The notes below the pieces were generated by a model that made no database searches, was not told where the DNA came from, and saw nothing but the letters and a program-made list of their open reading frames with translations. DNA of 64,000 bases from Agelaius tricolor (taxonomy: Eukaryota > Chordata > Aves > Passeriformes > Icteridae): contig JALJCS010000001.1 in NCBI GenBank assembly GCA_023055355.1, positions 78,594,881 through 78,658,880 of the forward strand. The letters are read 5' to 3'. The position numbers were made by a program, and so were the translations under genes. Of this stretch, positions 1 through 12,540 are shown one piece after another. Position 1 is the stretch's first letter. The number at the start of each line of letters is the position of its first letter.

Positions 1-3000
1 ATAGAATTCTAATGAATATGTCATGATAGAGAAGACAGTGTTGTAGGATCCTGTTTAAAACAGAAAGCCAAGAAGAATGGATTGAGGGAGAAAGTCCAAG
101 ACATGAGCATAAGTTTTCTGTCACACAGAGAAAAAGAAACACTAAAATATTCTTTTTTAAGCTATTTTATTAAGAAAAGGGAAGGGACCACAGACCAGAT
201 CTGGGTTAAAGGGAAAGGACCACAGACCAGATCTGGGTTTTAATAATCTTTCTCATAGCAAAAAGACGAAGTGCAAGAAGAACAGAACATGTATTAGAGT
301 TATCCACCACTGGCTTACTTTAGCTGAAGTGTAAATCAAAGGATGTCATCAAACAAATATCAACAGGATGCTAAAAAGCTTTAGCAAACAATGCAGAATA
401 TCACTGTAAATAAGAGCCTTAAACAAGGGTTTCACAGCCAGTCATTTTAGAAGGGAGGACAAATACATGCTTCAGCAAACGAACACACCATGAACCCAGC
501 CCTGCTTCCCAAGCCCCAAACAAACTCACTGCCCTAAGGTGCCATATGTTACAGAACAGAATATTCTCAGCTACAGCCAGCAGGAACCATAAACCAGCTG
601 GTTTAATCAGTTTCCTGGCGTCAATGGGGACACAACTGCACAGCTGTATAATGTGATGAATGAAAAACACCAATTAGGCAGGAGTAAAATGATACATCTC
701 CGAGGTACCTGCCAGATTTGCCAGCAGAATAAACTAATAAAAGAAATTTGCAGGTCTCTTTGGCATCTATTACATATGTCTCACAATAAATATTGCAAAC
801 AATCAGTTTACTATTGACTAAACATTTACTGAAAACCAAATCCCTCTCAGCACACTTGCAATCTATTGTTAGTGTAATACAGGAGTTTTATCATCTTTTT
901 TTAAAGTGAAATGCAAGACATTCATTATATTCCCTTTAAATTTAAGAAGAAAGTTGGCAATAACCACTATTCACAGGTAATGTGATAGCATTGCATCTTG
1001 GATTATCCAAAGATAGATGACTCCAGTTCCTAGGTCTCAGTCATTCCCCTATGTAACTATCTTTCTCTGTATGTCTCTGTGTTCAATTTAATTTGATTAA
1101 ATGACAAGCTCTGATTTATTTAATTTATTCCTTTACCAAGAGAAAGTAGTCAATCCCTTTTATATGTCCAATGTAAATTAATCTAGTGCTTTTTAATTTA
1201 ATTTTTTTTATTTGGTTCATCCGTTTTAAACTACAAAACTCTCTAATCATTTGTTCCCTGACAAAAAACAATTCAAATGATCAGCTGGAGTTTGAAAGAG
1301 TTAATTATCAAGCCAAACCACATTCCTAGACATATAAAATATTATCATAAAACTTAGCCTTCCTGCAATGAAGAAAATTTTGCAAAGGTATTTTATAACA
1401 GCATTGTAACATAAGGTTTTGAACTCTTGTAGCCTGGAATATTGCATCAATCCCACTCAAGTCAAAATTGAATGCATATTTTACATATGAAATGTACAAA
1501 AATACATCAAATAAAAAAATCCTTAAGCAAAATACGGAATTCCATTATCAAAGCAAAAATATTCAATGGTCACTGAAGGAAAAGAAAAAAATCATCTCCC
1601 TCTTGTAGAAATAAAAGAGTTTCAGCTTTATTCAGCTTTATTGCATCTTGTCTACAGAAACATACTCATTCAGTGCATCAATAGTGCCATCATATTTGAG
1701 GTATTTGAAGTTGGGTAGAATGCAGATATTTGCATATATTATATTTAACTTATTTGAAGTGATTTCACAGAGGACACATCTATAGGCATAAAACCCAGCT
1801 CATCTGAGAGCCTGAAATAAGGTAGTTAATAATCAATACTCTCTAAGAAATTAATTTAATTTTTTTTTACCACTCTCATTTGAATTAACTTTGAGAAATC
1901 CCTTGAGAATCAGCTGGTACATTCAGGGAACACAAAATGCAGATGGACACCAGGGATATTGTCAGTGGATGCAAAACTGCAGACCTGAAAGCTTAGGTTA
2001 TAAGGCATTATTTGAATGAGTTAGCTTTCAAACTAGGAAGTTTTGGTAAATTGGTTATATTGATATGGTGAAATACCCAAGTTTACACATTAAAACATAA
2101 TATCTTAACCTAAGACTGTTCTATACATCTGAAAATAAAATTAAATTCTAAAAAAGGATGTTTTTATAATTAAGGATCTGTTTTGAAGGGCAGTGAGAAA
2201 AAGGGGAATGAAAGTGTTGAACAATGCCACACCCATAGTCCATGCAAAACAAGACAATGGAGACCAAAGTATTTCTCTGGGAAAAAAAAAAAAAATTTTG
2301 AGAACCTCTTCTGTGATGTAGAACACAAGGTCCTGTCAAGCGTTTTAGGAACCCAACTGTGTTTAAAGACATCGTCTTGGTTTTTTTGTGGCCTTCTGTG
2401 TTGGCAAGTTCTGCTCCTCAGGGTTGATTTGTTGTTAAAAGCTTCTTGCCTCCTAAAATCTTGACAGCAAAATATTAAATTTTAATTTAGAAGTGTGATT
2501 ATCCTCTGTGATACCATGCAGCTGGTATCTCTTAAACAATCAAATAACACAAAATAAAACTGTGTAGAGGTCCAATTCTCAGCATCTGTTATACAGCCAT
2601 ATAAGTTTGATAAGGTTCTCTCTTCTGCCTGTCTTAAGAACAATCAGATCTACTGAATAATTGTAACATATTATCTAGAAAAAATGAACATTTGATGGAG
2701 AGCTAACAAATCTTGTTTGAATATAATTTTTACTACAAAACCACTATGTTTGTTTTGTTTTTTTTTTTTTTTTAAGCTGCAGTAGTGAGTGTCCACAGAC
2801 ATCAGCCCAGGACACTGGACATCAGAAAACACCACACAACACTAACACAGTGCACACAAAAGCAAGTCTCTTGTCAGTGCAAAGCAGAGCTGATCTGCAC
2901 TGATAAATAAGTCTGTCAGGAATGGGAAGTGTCTGGCTTGTTGTATTATTTTGGGATTTGCTGCTGTTGGCAGGATTGATGATGTAATTTGTAAAGCCGT

Positions 3001-6000
3001 CAGATCCAAATTTAGAAGCAATTAAAGAAAATAAACAGAATAGCTGAAAAGACTGCAGCAAAAATGGAGGAGAAAAGCACATACCTAAAGAAATAATTTT
3101 AGACAATGGCAATGTGTACACAAAACTTCTGAGACCTTACCTGGAGTACTGTACATTAATCTGAACACTTTGCAAAAGAAAGTAGACAAAATACCTGGAA
3201 ACTGCATGAGAAAAGGCTGATTAATCATTTTGGAGGCTATAACTACTACTCGAAAAGAGGCTAGAAAATTCAGATTTATTGTCATTGCAAAGAACTAAGA
3301 CAAAATGATGAACCTCTATAATATTTTGAAGGACATAGAGACAGTTTGTATCATGAGCAACTGGAAAGGCAAAATTCCCTCAAAATAAAAATTGAAACTG
3401 AGAAGCTGACAGGACCATGAGCACTGAGTGAAATCAAGAGAAAAGTGCACTTTGAAAGCAAAAGCAGTTTCAGAATGGACTAGAAACTGCATTAGGAGAA
3501 GAAAAGGTGAGTATAAGTTTCTGTAGCAACTGGAGTATGGGGAGGAAAGAAGGAAAGAAAATTATACTCCTGTCCCCAAAGGTAGAAGCTTGAGTGAGCT
3601 TGGAATCTCAATTACACTCTCAGCCCTTGAGATGCTCCCTCAGATCAGTATTGAAGAGATAAACCATTCTGCTTCAGAGAAATGGGCAAAAGTTGTCTCT
3701 TCATGACCTAAGAGTCCAGAGAAAAGTCACTGCCTTTGTGGTTTACTCTAAAAAAAATTCTGTTCAAAAGAGGTATGAGGCTTCACCTTGAAATTTTAGT
3801 TCAAAATCCCACTCCTTTCTAAATTTTTACTTAGATTTTCACATTCTTGCTAGAAATATGCAAGCAGACAGCAGTAGTGATGATTAAGGATGCCCACTGG
3901 GAACAGGCACAAATGAACACTAACTCATTCCACAGAGGCCCTCAAAAAACTCACAAACAGCATTAACTTTTGGTCACTGCTTTCCCAGAGGAGTATCCAA
4001 GTGATTATCAAGAAGTGAAAACTTAATAGACATTTCCTTTCCTTAAGTTTTCCAATTTATTGATTTGACTCATTTCAGAAACAGCAAATTATTCCTTAAA
4101 TTTGAATCTAAATAGTATGAAGGGATGGGAAAGAGTCTGTGGTACAAATCATCAGTTGTCAAATGTCAGGGAGTTCACCTCACCCATTCAGAACATTCTC
4201 ACGACTGAAGGGCTTCACCCTGGCACACAATTCCCTCTGTGCATGCAGCTGGGGGGTGTGGATGGAGCTGAGGATGCAGTGTGGTGCACTAGCCCTTTAT
4301 CATGTGCCCGACCTTCTAACCCATAGCTCAAAATGTAGAAGGGAAGATTTACATATGAAACAAAATCAACAAACTATGAGAAGCAAGAGACATGTGACTT
4401 CCTCAGAGTAGTCAGAACTGCAGATGCATTACTTCAAAAATTAGAAGATTAAGAAATGGCCAATCCTCCTATTCTATCCCATCCATCTGTTTCCCCATCT
4501 TCCCTATCCAATTCCTGTGTTATACATACACAGGTTTGTTTTTTTGTTTTTTGAGCTCTGCTGAAGAATGAAGTAAGCATACTGAGATGAAGAAACAGCT
4601 AATTTAATTCTTCTGAGTTGTATTTCAACAACCTTTCATGGAGAAACAAAGCGCAATGCAGAGGGAGGGGACATAAAACATCTGGGGAGAAAACAAAAGC
4701 AAATTACTCTTAATTTTTGGGCTGTGAATTTTTGATCACCTTCTAAAACTTTTTCAAAGCACTTTCAAATTTACATGTCATTAGACTCATGGTACCTTAA
4801 TAGAAAAAAAAAAAAAATGCTTTTAAATTATTTCAGTCACTATGTGAGTCCTCAGCTCAGAATTCTAAAGGTTAGCGCTTCACATACATGTGAGAAGACA
4901 GACATATTCTAGGAATTTATACACACATATTTTAGAAATCTATATAAATTTGTCCAAATCTCTATAATTTATATCTATAGATTATCTGTATCTATATCTT
5001 TCTGTTTTGGTCAAGAATAGGGGTGAGATCTCAGCCAATAAACAGCAGAGTTTGAAACTGTTAAAAAATTGAGTTACGTTTTGTACGTTATGTAAATCCA
5101 AAGTAAAAGAAAGTCTGGTTTTTGGTGCACAAATAAATTAATTCATATAATTACTCTGTAATAGTATAATTGCTATAAGATAAAATATGAGTATTAAAAT
5201 CTAGCAACTGTGGAGTTAATAGTGTCCTATTAAGACTATCCTATTAATTATACTACAGGTTAAAGTACCATGTAATACCTGTTTTAATTGCCTATTGGTC
5301 TGTAAAACTAGCCCAAAAATGAAGACCCTCCTCTTTATAAGAATAGATATAAGCTCATTATAACTCTGTGCGTAATGTTTAATAGTTTAGCATATACACC
5401 TAAACAACTAGAGCAAATCAAATTTTTAATATCAATCGGATTATAGACAAATTTAGCCTCTTTATGATGTCTAGAAGTTTTTACATTATTTCAATTGAAT
5501 AATAAGTACTTTCGTAAACAAATTTGGAATATTTTCTTACTCACACATTATTGCCAGCAGTAGTTCAACTAGTTAGTAGAGAAAATGCTAATCAAGGTCT
5601 GATTGGTGAACTTATTTATACAGTGCAATGTATGCAATATCTGTTTCCTGATCTGTTCTCTTGTTAGAGAGGCAACAGAAACACTTTATGAATGCAATGA
5701 ATAGGAATCTGAGGGTGCTCAGTCACAGTATGAGTTTCCACTCAGGCACATAAGATATGATAGCCACATCTTTTAGGCCTAAACTCTGTAACACAGTGGG
5801 GAGACCTAATTTTATTTCTGGTCATCTTAGTCCTTGACCAGCTGTTGCAAACCTCTTTTCTTGAATCCATTTGCCAGGCTTGCTTCAGCCAAACAGGATC
5901 TACTTGTAAAAGAATGATCTAATTATTGTTTTCCTCTCAAGGTACTGTGCCTCATTTCTGCTACTGCTGTTTTCTCCAGGGAAAACCAAATGTCACCACT

Positions 6001-8138
6001 TTTCTCTTTTACATCTATCCAACAACAGGACGATAAATGCATGGTTCAGCTTTCCTGAGCTGGATTGTCCTAATTCCTGGGGCTGGATTTTCCTCCACCC
6101 AAACACACACAACACTCACAAGGAACTTGCAAAATCTTTTCAGGTGATGAGTTACTGGTAACCTGAGCTCTGTCTCAAACATCCTATCCAAGCCCTGTTT
6201 CTTAGTGCTGCTACTTACTGGGTTCAATTATTTCTGAAGTTTTCTGCTCCTTGTAATTTATGTTTATGGTTTGAAAAGCAGTCATAAAACACAGGACTGG
6301 ATATAGACTTAGCCAAATATCAGTATTTATAAAAGTAAAGATTTCTGATCAGAAAAAAGCAGTCATAAGCAAATTCATAAGTAACATTTAAATGTAGTCA
6401 AAAGGGCTAAAGATTAATATTAATATGCAATTATATAAATCTCCTCATATAATTCTATTCCAAATTATATTTATACCCATTTCTGAATCAGGGTGTTTCA
6501 TCAACAGTTTTTTCACTAAAGTATTTGCAACAGTTTGGGGTTTTTTTGGGTTTTGTATTATTATTCTTTATAAGTTACAACTATTGAAGGTCTATGCTGA
6601 AAATTGTAATTCCAATGTAATTTGGTTTTGAAGATGACTGATATGCAAATAGATATTGGGATCTGCTTCTTGAAACATGATTGTGAAATGCCAAAAAGAG
6701 CTACACAGAATAAGAGAAGAAGGAAGGATTTTGGAACAGTAGTTTGGCATTCAGGTGGCTTGCATAAACTAAAAACAGAATGTGGAATAATGTTAAATTT
6801 TTATATATGTGTTAGTCATTGCATCTCGATTTAATTACAATATTTTGAACTGCTACATAAGCACTGTCCAGGAGGTTTGAAAATCTGGCTGCCTAGCAGC
6901 TATATTGCAGATTTAATTAACACACGTTGAGAACTGCTGCAAATCAGCTGTGGAACCATTCCCTTGCTATTGATGATGACAACCTTATGGAGGCCAAGCT
7001 GCAAATCCTCCTCACAGGCTGCAGTGCAGTTACCATTATCCTATTGATCAACTTTGTCTCAGATGTTATGTGGCAAAAACGTGGTAATCAGGACGACGGG
7101 CTTAAAAGATGTAAGCTATTCACAGAGCTAGTGAAGAAAATGAAGCTAAAGGCATCGGGTGTCACTGAGTACATTTTTTTGAAAGAAAATACAGGCCTTT
7201 GTATAAAGCAGAGTGCCAGAGACAAAATGTGGCCAATCATAAAATCTCAGTGAAAGAGCTGAGTTTAAAGGAAAGCGCAGTAGCAAATAAATACTGAAAA
7301 CAAGCATGCAGGAAAATTCAGCACTTGTAGAGACAGCAAGAACAGATGTGTACTCCTTCTGGTCTCTGTATGGCAGTGGCAGCTTTTACACTTTTATTGC
7401 ACATTGTTAATGATATCACAAAAATGGAGGCACAGAACAAAAGTACAAAACAAAAAGGAATTGTTACTAAACAATGTTGAGGCAATGAAAAAATGCTAAG
7501 AGATGGTGGTTAGGGAAAAGCATCATAATGAATTGCCATTGAAGGGAGATGCAAAAATATTTTGACCTTAGAAAGTTTCAGTTTGGCTCTGCTCATATTC
7601 ATAAATATTCCCATGGATGAACAGTTCAGAGGCAGAACTGCTCCCCTAGGCTAATATGCTGTCCTTGAGGCAGAGTTTCATCAGCGTGGAAGAATTGAGT
7701 TAATAATAATGCCACACTAGGGAAAACACATACTTTGATTCATGTGTTTTTAACAATTGTTAGATATTTGAGAAAGACCTAGCAGTTGCTGAAACAAAAT
7801 ATAACCACAAGCACAGGGACAATTAGCAAATGTGCTGCAATTAATTTAGAAGTGGTAGGAAGGGGTAACTCTAATTAACAGCTCTGGAGGAGGTGAGAGG
7901 AATTATTTGTGAAGCATTTTCAGAAATCAACAATTAAATACAAACAAATGAGTCAAAGAAAACATGTAGTTTAGCAAAAAAATATGAAAAAGAAGCTTAA
8001 ATAGGGTATAACTGGTTTGCAGAATACTGACTAGAAAGAGCTTTGATAGTTACTATGGATATTTCCCCAAGGCCTTTAACAAGTTGTACAGCTGATACGA
8101 AGAATGAGTATAGAGGCTACTAATGCTCATCTGCTATA

Positions 8139-8139
<1 letters not shown>
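1..8139. other. AT-rich non-coding DNA, nothing assigned
   Basis: No exon, RNA gene or recognisable transposon was found in this stretch. Open frames are short (at most about 108 codons), overlap on both strands and show no family motif. It holds scattered A or T homopolymers (near 2281 and 2757) and a short direct repeat at 185-239. It could be intron or intergenic sequence; I cannot tell which. Confidence 0.6.
185..239. repeat. Short direct repeat, two 23-bp copies
   Basis: A 23-bp sequence beginning GGACCACAGACC occurs at 185-207 and again, identical, at 217-239, a 32-bp period. It looks like a local tandem duplication in otherwise plain AT-rich DNA. No function is implied. Confidence 0.85.

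Positions 8140-8180
<41 letters not shown>
8140..8180. repeat. Poly(A) run of 41 bases
   Basis: An uninterrupted run of A from 8140 to 8180. The sequence upstream (about 7900-8139) matches no element I recognise, so it may be a simple expansion or the tail of an unrecognised retroposed copy. Length in the assembly is likely to be unreliable. Confidence 0.9.
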
Positions 8181-8184
<4 letters not shown>

Positions 8185-8689
8185 CTCTAAATGAAAGTGC
8201 TGTAATTTCCTAACTCTTATGCCTTCAAAGTAAGACAATTCCCTGAGTCCAGTGGGCCTAGTTAAAATAGTGTGTTGTGACAAAATCACACCAGGCACAA
8301 AATTTGCAATTCAAGGTTGAAAAGCCTAACAGCCAGCACTCTAGACCAAAGGTACTGCAACCTATATGTAAAGTCATATCAACTGTCTGGGAATATGAAC
8401 TCTTTACTTATTTGTGAGAGTGTTATCTTCTTCATTCACATCACTATTACCTTCCTAATATTATCTTCCACTATTATCTCTGACATCCTTAGTCATAGGC
8501 TTGCCAAGCTTGTCAAGAGGGCTTTAAAATAAATTTGCCAGGGAAGAGCAAAGTCAATTCATTCCATGCCTATCAGTCTGATGCCAGTGCTAGAGCCTGG
8601 AGTGGTATGGCAGGTGTGCAGGGGAGCACCTGAAGAGAATCACAAAGGATTTCCAGCCATTCCAGCCAGTAAATCAGCTTTGTGGGGGC
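8181..8689. other. Non-coding, nothing assigned
   Basis: Ordinary AT-rich sequence between the poly(A) run and the first CR1 fragment. The last 150 bases may already belong to the decayed upstream part of that CR1 copy, but similarity is too weak to call. Confidence 0.5.
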
Positions 8690-9400
8690 CAAAACTAAAT
8701 GCTTCTATGCAAATGAACAGAGCATGGGGAATAAACAGGAGGGGTTGGAGACCTGTGCTCACCTGCAGGGCTGTGATATTATTGGCCTCCCAGATGTGGT
8801 GAGATGGCTACTATGACTGGAATGTTAGAATGGAAGGGCACTGGCCCTTTGAGAAGGAGAGGCAGGAGAGATGAAGCAGCCATGCTGTGTATGTCAACAA
8901 CCAGCTGGAGAGCATGGAGCTCCTCCTGGGCATGGATGAGAACCTGATAGAGAGCTTGTGGGCCAGGATTAAAGGGAGGGCAGGGAATAGTCATATTATA
9001 CAGGGGTGTTTTACAGGCTGCCCAGCCAGGAAGATTGAGAAGATAAAGCCTCTTTAGATGGAGCAGCCTCACAAGACCTTGTCCTCATGGGACAGCCCAA
9101 TATCTGTTGGAGGGACAGCACAGCAGGGCACAGGCAAGCAAAGAGGATCCTGGCACACATTGCTCCATCTTTCTTCTGATTGAGTGGCAATGAGAAGAGT
9201 CTGGACCACGTTTTCATCACCAAGGAGGGGCTGGTGGCAACTGTGTAACTCGAGGGCAGCTGGGGCTGCAGTGACAATGAAGTGGTGGAGACTGAGGTCC
9301 TTAGGGCAGTGAGGATTGTGCACAGCAAGGCTGCTACTCTGCTTCAGGAAAAGCAGACTTTGGCCTCTTTGGGGATCTTCTTGGTATACTAGTATCCAAA
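8690..9400 (+). mobile_element. CR1 LINE fragment, endonuclease region (decayed)
   Basis: Plus-strand remnant of CR1 ORF2, the bird non-LTR retrotransposon protein. Reading across frameshifts, pieces typical of the C-terminal apurinic-type endonuclease domain can be seen: a PNICWR segment near 9098-9115 and GCSDNEVVE near 9265-9292, where SDxE/H residues belong to the catalytic core. Several stops and frame changes show it has long been dead. The 5' limit is approximate. It is the only fragment here from the 5' half of ORF2; the other CR1 copies are 3' ends, as expected from frequent 5' truncation. Confidence 0.8.
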
Positions 9401-10694
9401 TTAAAAAAAAAAGAAAAAAGAAAGAAATTACTGTTTGTTAAAGTTATGAATATCAAGAATTTCTTTGAGAAAAGAAATCAGGACATATAACAGTGTTTGT
9501 GGAACTGAAAGCCTGGAGATTTCACTCAGTCTGAGCTATATTAAACTTAAGCACACAAAGCTTATGTGCTGCTAGATCTGTCTATAAAAATAATGTTAAT
9601 GGTAACTAAAGCTTAACATAACTTTTTAATTAAATACTTTTCTTCTCAATATTATTCTACATTCATTCAATTGTCACTGCTTAAGGAAAGCAGAAAAATC
9701 TTCAGGTCAAAGCATTTCCTTTCATTTAAGAGTTTGAACTTCCTTTTAAAACCTCCTTTCTTTGCTGGTGATTTTGGTGCAGCTGGTCCTGCTCAGTTTT
9801 CTTGACAACTCAGTATTGTTGCTTGGGAAGGTGAGAGACATCAAAGGTGTTTAAATTGTAGTAGTTTACCTTCTTTTGAACCATAAAGAACCAATCACAG
9901 TTGGAAATGGGATACCTGACTTCAGACACCAAAAAATACACCTGAAAATCAACACCACTGTGAAAAGTTACAGCTTCAGAAAATTGGTAAAGGCATTTCG
10001 AAATGATTGCCTAATCAGCAGTATCGCCTGCCAAGCTTGAAAGAAACCCATTAGTCTGTTCTGTCTCTGCTATAATTTACACAGCTCTGGTATCTTTCTT
10101 CTTTCTGAGCAACCACATGGCTACAGGAATCATTATGAATATTACAACAGGATTAACTCACTTAAAATGCCTGCAGCAATTGTGACATTTACACTTAGAA
10201 GACTTATGAGATTTCGGAGCACTCTCAAATGTGTAATGGAAGCAGAAGGTCAGCAGCACAAAAATCATTCCCATTTTCTGCCACTGTCTGTGTGAGATTT
10301 CATATTTACATTATTTTAGATGAGAGTACTTGTGTAAAATATTATTTAAAAGGTACATTACAAAAGACAATTGGTCTTAAATCAGCCATAACTGATCATG
10401 ATGTAGGGACTTTTGCATTGATGTAAATTAAATGAAGATAGACATTTGAAGGGTCAATGTAAGTGTGGATTGGACATACTTAAGACACATTTTTCCAAGT
10501 TTATGTTTATTCTTAGGTTATTTTTTCAACTATTCTTCAACTAAAGGGGGTTCTATACCTTTGGGTACATACAAATGTTCTCTGGTTCTTTCATACCTAG
10601 CTTTAGTTCACCCAACTTCAAGGCTGTAAAGCCTGGATTTATTCACTATCTAAGCCAGCAGCTGCCCTCAGGGGAAAAAAAATCCCTTTACAAC
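9401..10694. other. Non-coding, nothing assigned
   Basis: AT-rich sequence between two CR1 fragments, with an A-rich simple stretch near 9400-9425. No gene or repeat family recognised. Confidence 0.5.
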
Positions 10695-11458
10695 TAGAAT
10701 AGAACAGAGCAGAAATTTTCAGCTGAAAGGGACTCAAGGAACATCCAACCCAACTGCCTAACTACTTGTGGGGCTGACCAAAGTTAAAGCATGTTATTAA
10801 GGTAATTTTATAAATGCCTCTTAAACATTGACAGGCTTAGGGAGCCACCACCTCTACAGAAAGCCTGTTCCAGTGTTTGACCAACCTATTTGTAGAGAAA
10901 TGCTTCCTAATGTCCAGTCTAAACCTGCCCTGATGCAGCCTTGAACCATTCCCATGTGTGCTATCACTGGATACCAGGGAGAAATGCTCAGCACTTCCCT
11001 CTCCAATTCCCTTCCTCAGGAAACTGCTGAGAGCAATCAGATCACCCCTCAGCCAGCCTCCTTTTTCAAGGCTAGGCAGAGTCCTCAGCCACCTCTCATA
11101 ACACATCCTTTCTAATCCAGCTTTCTTGCTTTCTTGCCCTACTCTGGACACATCTGAGTACCTCAACACCCTTAAAATTGTGGCGTCCAGAATGTGACAC
11201 AGGATTCAAGGTGAAGCTTCAGTAACACTGAATACAACAGGAAAATCATATCTGTTAATAAGCTGGTGATGCTGTTTGGTGCATCCCAGCATGTGATTTG
11301 CCCTCTCAGCTGCCAGGGACATACTTTTCATACTGAGTTTGTTGTTAACCAGCAGCTCCAGATCCCTTTTTGCAAGGCTGCTCTCCAGCCGCTCCATTTC
11401 CAACTTCTACTTGTTCCCAACGTTGCTGTTTTCCAGATGCAGAATTTGGCATGTTTTT
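10695..11458 (-). mobile_element. CR1 LINE fragment, 3' end of ORF2
   Basis: Minus-strand CR1 copy covering the C-terminal part of ORF2 and the start of the 3' end. A frame of about 110 codons at 10837-11169 is still open and reads as the usual CR1 C-terminus, with residues such as GRFRLDIRKHF and KHWNRL. Sequence further from the 3' end (11170-11458) is recognisable as CR1 at DNA level only. The terminal octamer repeat is lost. A dead, 5'-truncated copy. Confidence 0.88.
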
Positions 11459-12404
11459 TGTTGTACATCTTCTATATCTTCCTACAAAATGTAAACCTTT
11501 CTGGTTGGAAAAACTTTATTGTATTTCAAATATTTTCATAGCATAATGTAGAGGAATTTATTTACTGTATTAAGCCATCTATACTCCCCATTATCACGAA
11601 GGTGTGTGAGGAAGAAGTTCTTAACACATATAAGTAGGACATACTGTAGTTATCCCTGACACTAATGCATCTTGCTGATGTACAAGTCGTAGACAAGGAT
11701 GTATTAACAATCTGGTTAGATTTGTCCCTTTGCAAGGAATAAAGGAGTAAAGCAAGATTTTTTTTCTTTTTAAATAGCAATGATAATGCAAAGTACTATT
11801 CACTTTTTGAACATAGTTAACACAAGAAATCAAGCAAAACCTTGAAATCCAAAACCTCCTATGACAATACTCACAGGAGGAGCCCAAAGTGATAAAGAAG
11901 ATTTCATCAAAACTCAAACCAAGTTTTAAAATGTACCCTTGGGTACAGAAGAAGCAGAGTCAATTTCCCAGGCTAAATATCAAGATTGAAAATGTGAGAT
12001 TTATCCCTTATCTCTGTCTAAAAGATGTACTCTTGAACACTTCCATCCAATCACATAAAAATGTGGATTACACTGTCAATTTCACTACTGCATGTTTAAT
12101 GCATCTGTAAAGATAGTAATCTCTGTGACAGCAAAGCTGAGGAACCCTTAGAGGATTTTAAGAGGAAACAATGCAGAGAAGATGATTACAGAAAGCTGTC
12201 TGTGGGAAAGAAACTCAAAAGTAGATTTATATTTTATAAATTTACACTTGCTAACTAATTGCAAAAGACATTCAGGAACAAATCTCTTCTGGGGGAAAGA
12301 ATGTGACTTTAGCACAAATTCGAGTTTGCTATCAATACTGCTGGTAGACTTTTCTCTCCAGAAAAACTGTAAACAATTGTTTCTTAGATAGATTCTGTGT
12401 ACCA
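11459..12404. other. Non-coding, nothing assigned
   Basis: AT-rich spacer between two minus-strand CR1 pieces. No coding or repeat signal beyond chance frames on both strands. Confidence 0.5.
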
Positions 12405-12540
12405 CTGAATCACAGAATGGTTTGAATTGGAAGGGACCCTAAGGATCATCTAGTTCCAAACCCCCTGCCATGGGCAGGGACACCTTTCAGTAGAACAGAA
12501 TGCTCAAAGCCCCATTTGAGTTAGCCTTGAACCCCTTTTT
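12405..12540 (-). mobile_element. CR1 LINE 3'-end fragment
   Basis: About 135 bp matching the extreme 3' end of CR1 on the minus strand, including the hallmark CACAGAATGG and AAGGGACC segments near 12410-12437 and a GCCATGGGCAGGGACACC block near 12467-12484. It breaks off abruptly at about 12540. It is better preserved than the copy at 10695, suggesting a younger insertion. Confidence 0.9.

Noticed and set aside
6927..7253. 108-codon plus-strand frame
   Set aside because: No family resemblance; consistent with chance in a long window.
9011..9328. 105-codon minus-strand frame
   Set aside because: Antisense of the plus-strand CR1 endonuclease fragment.
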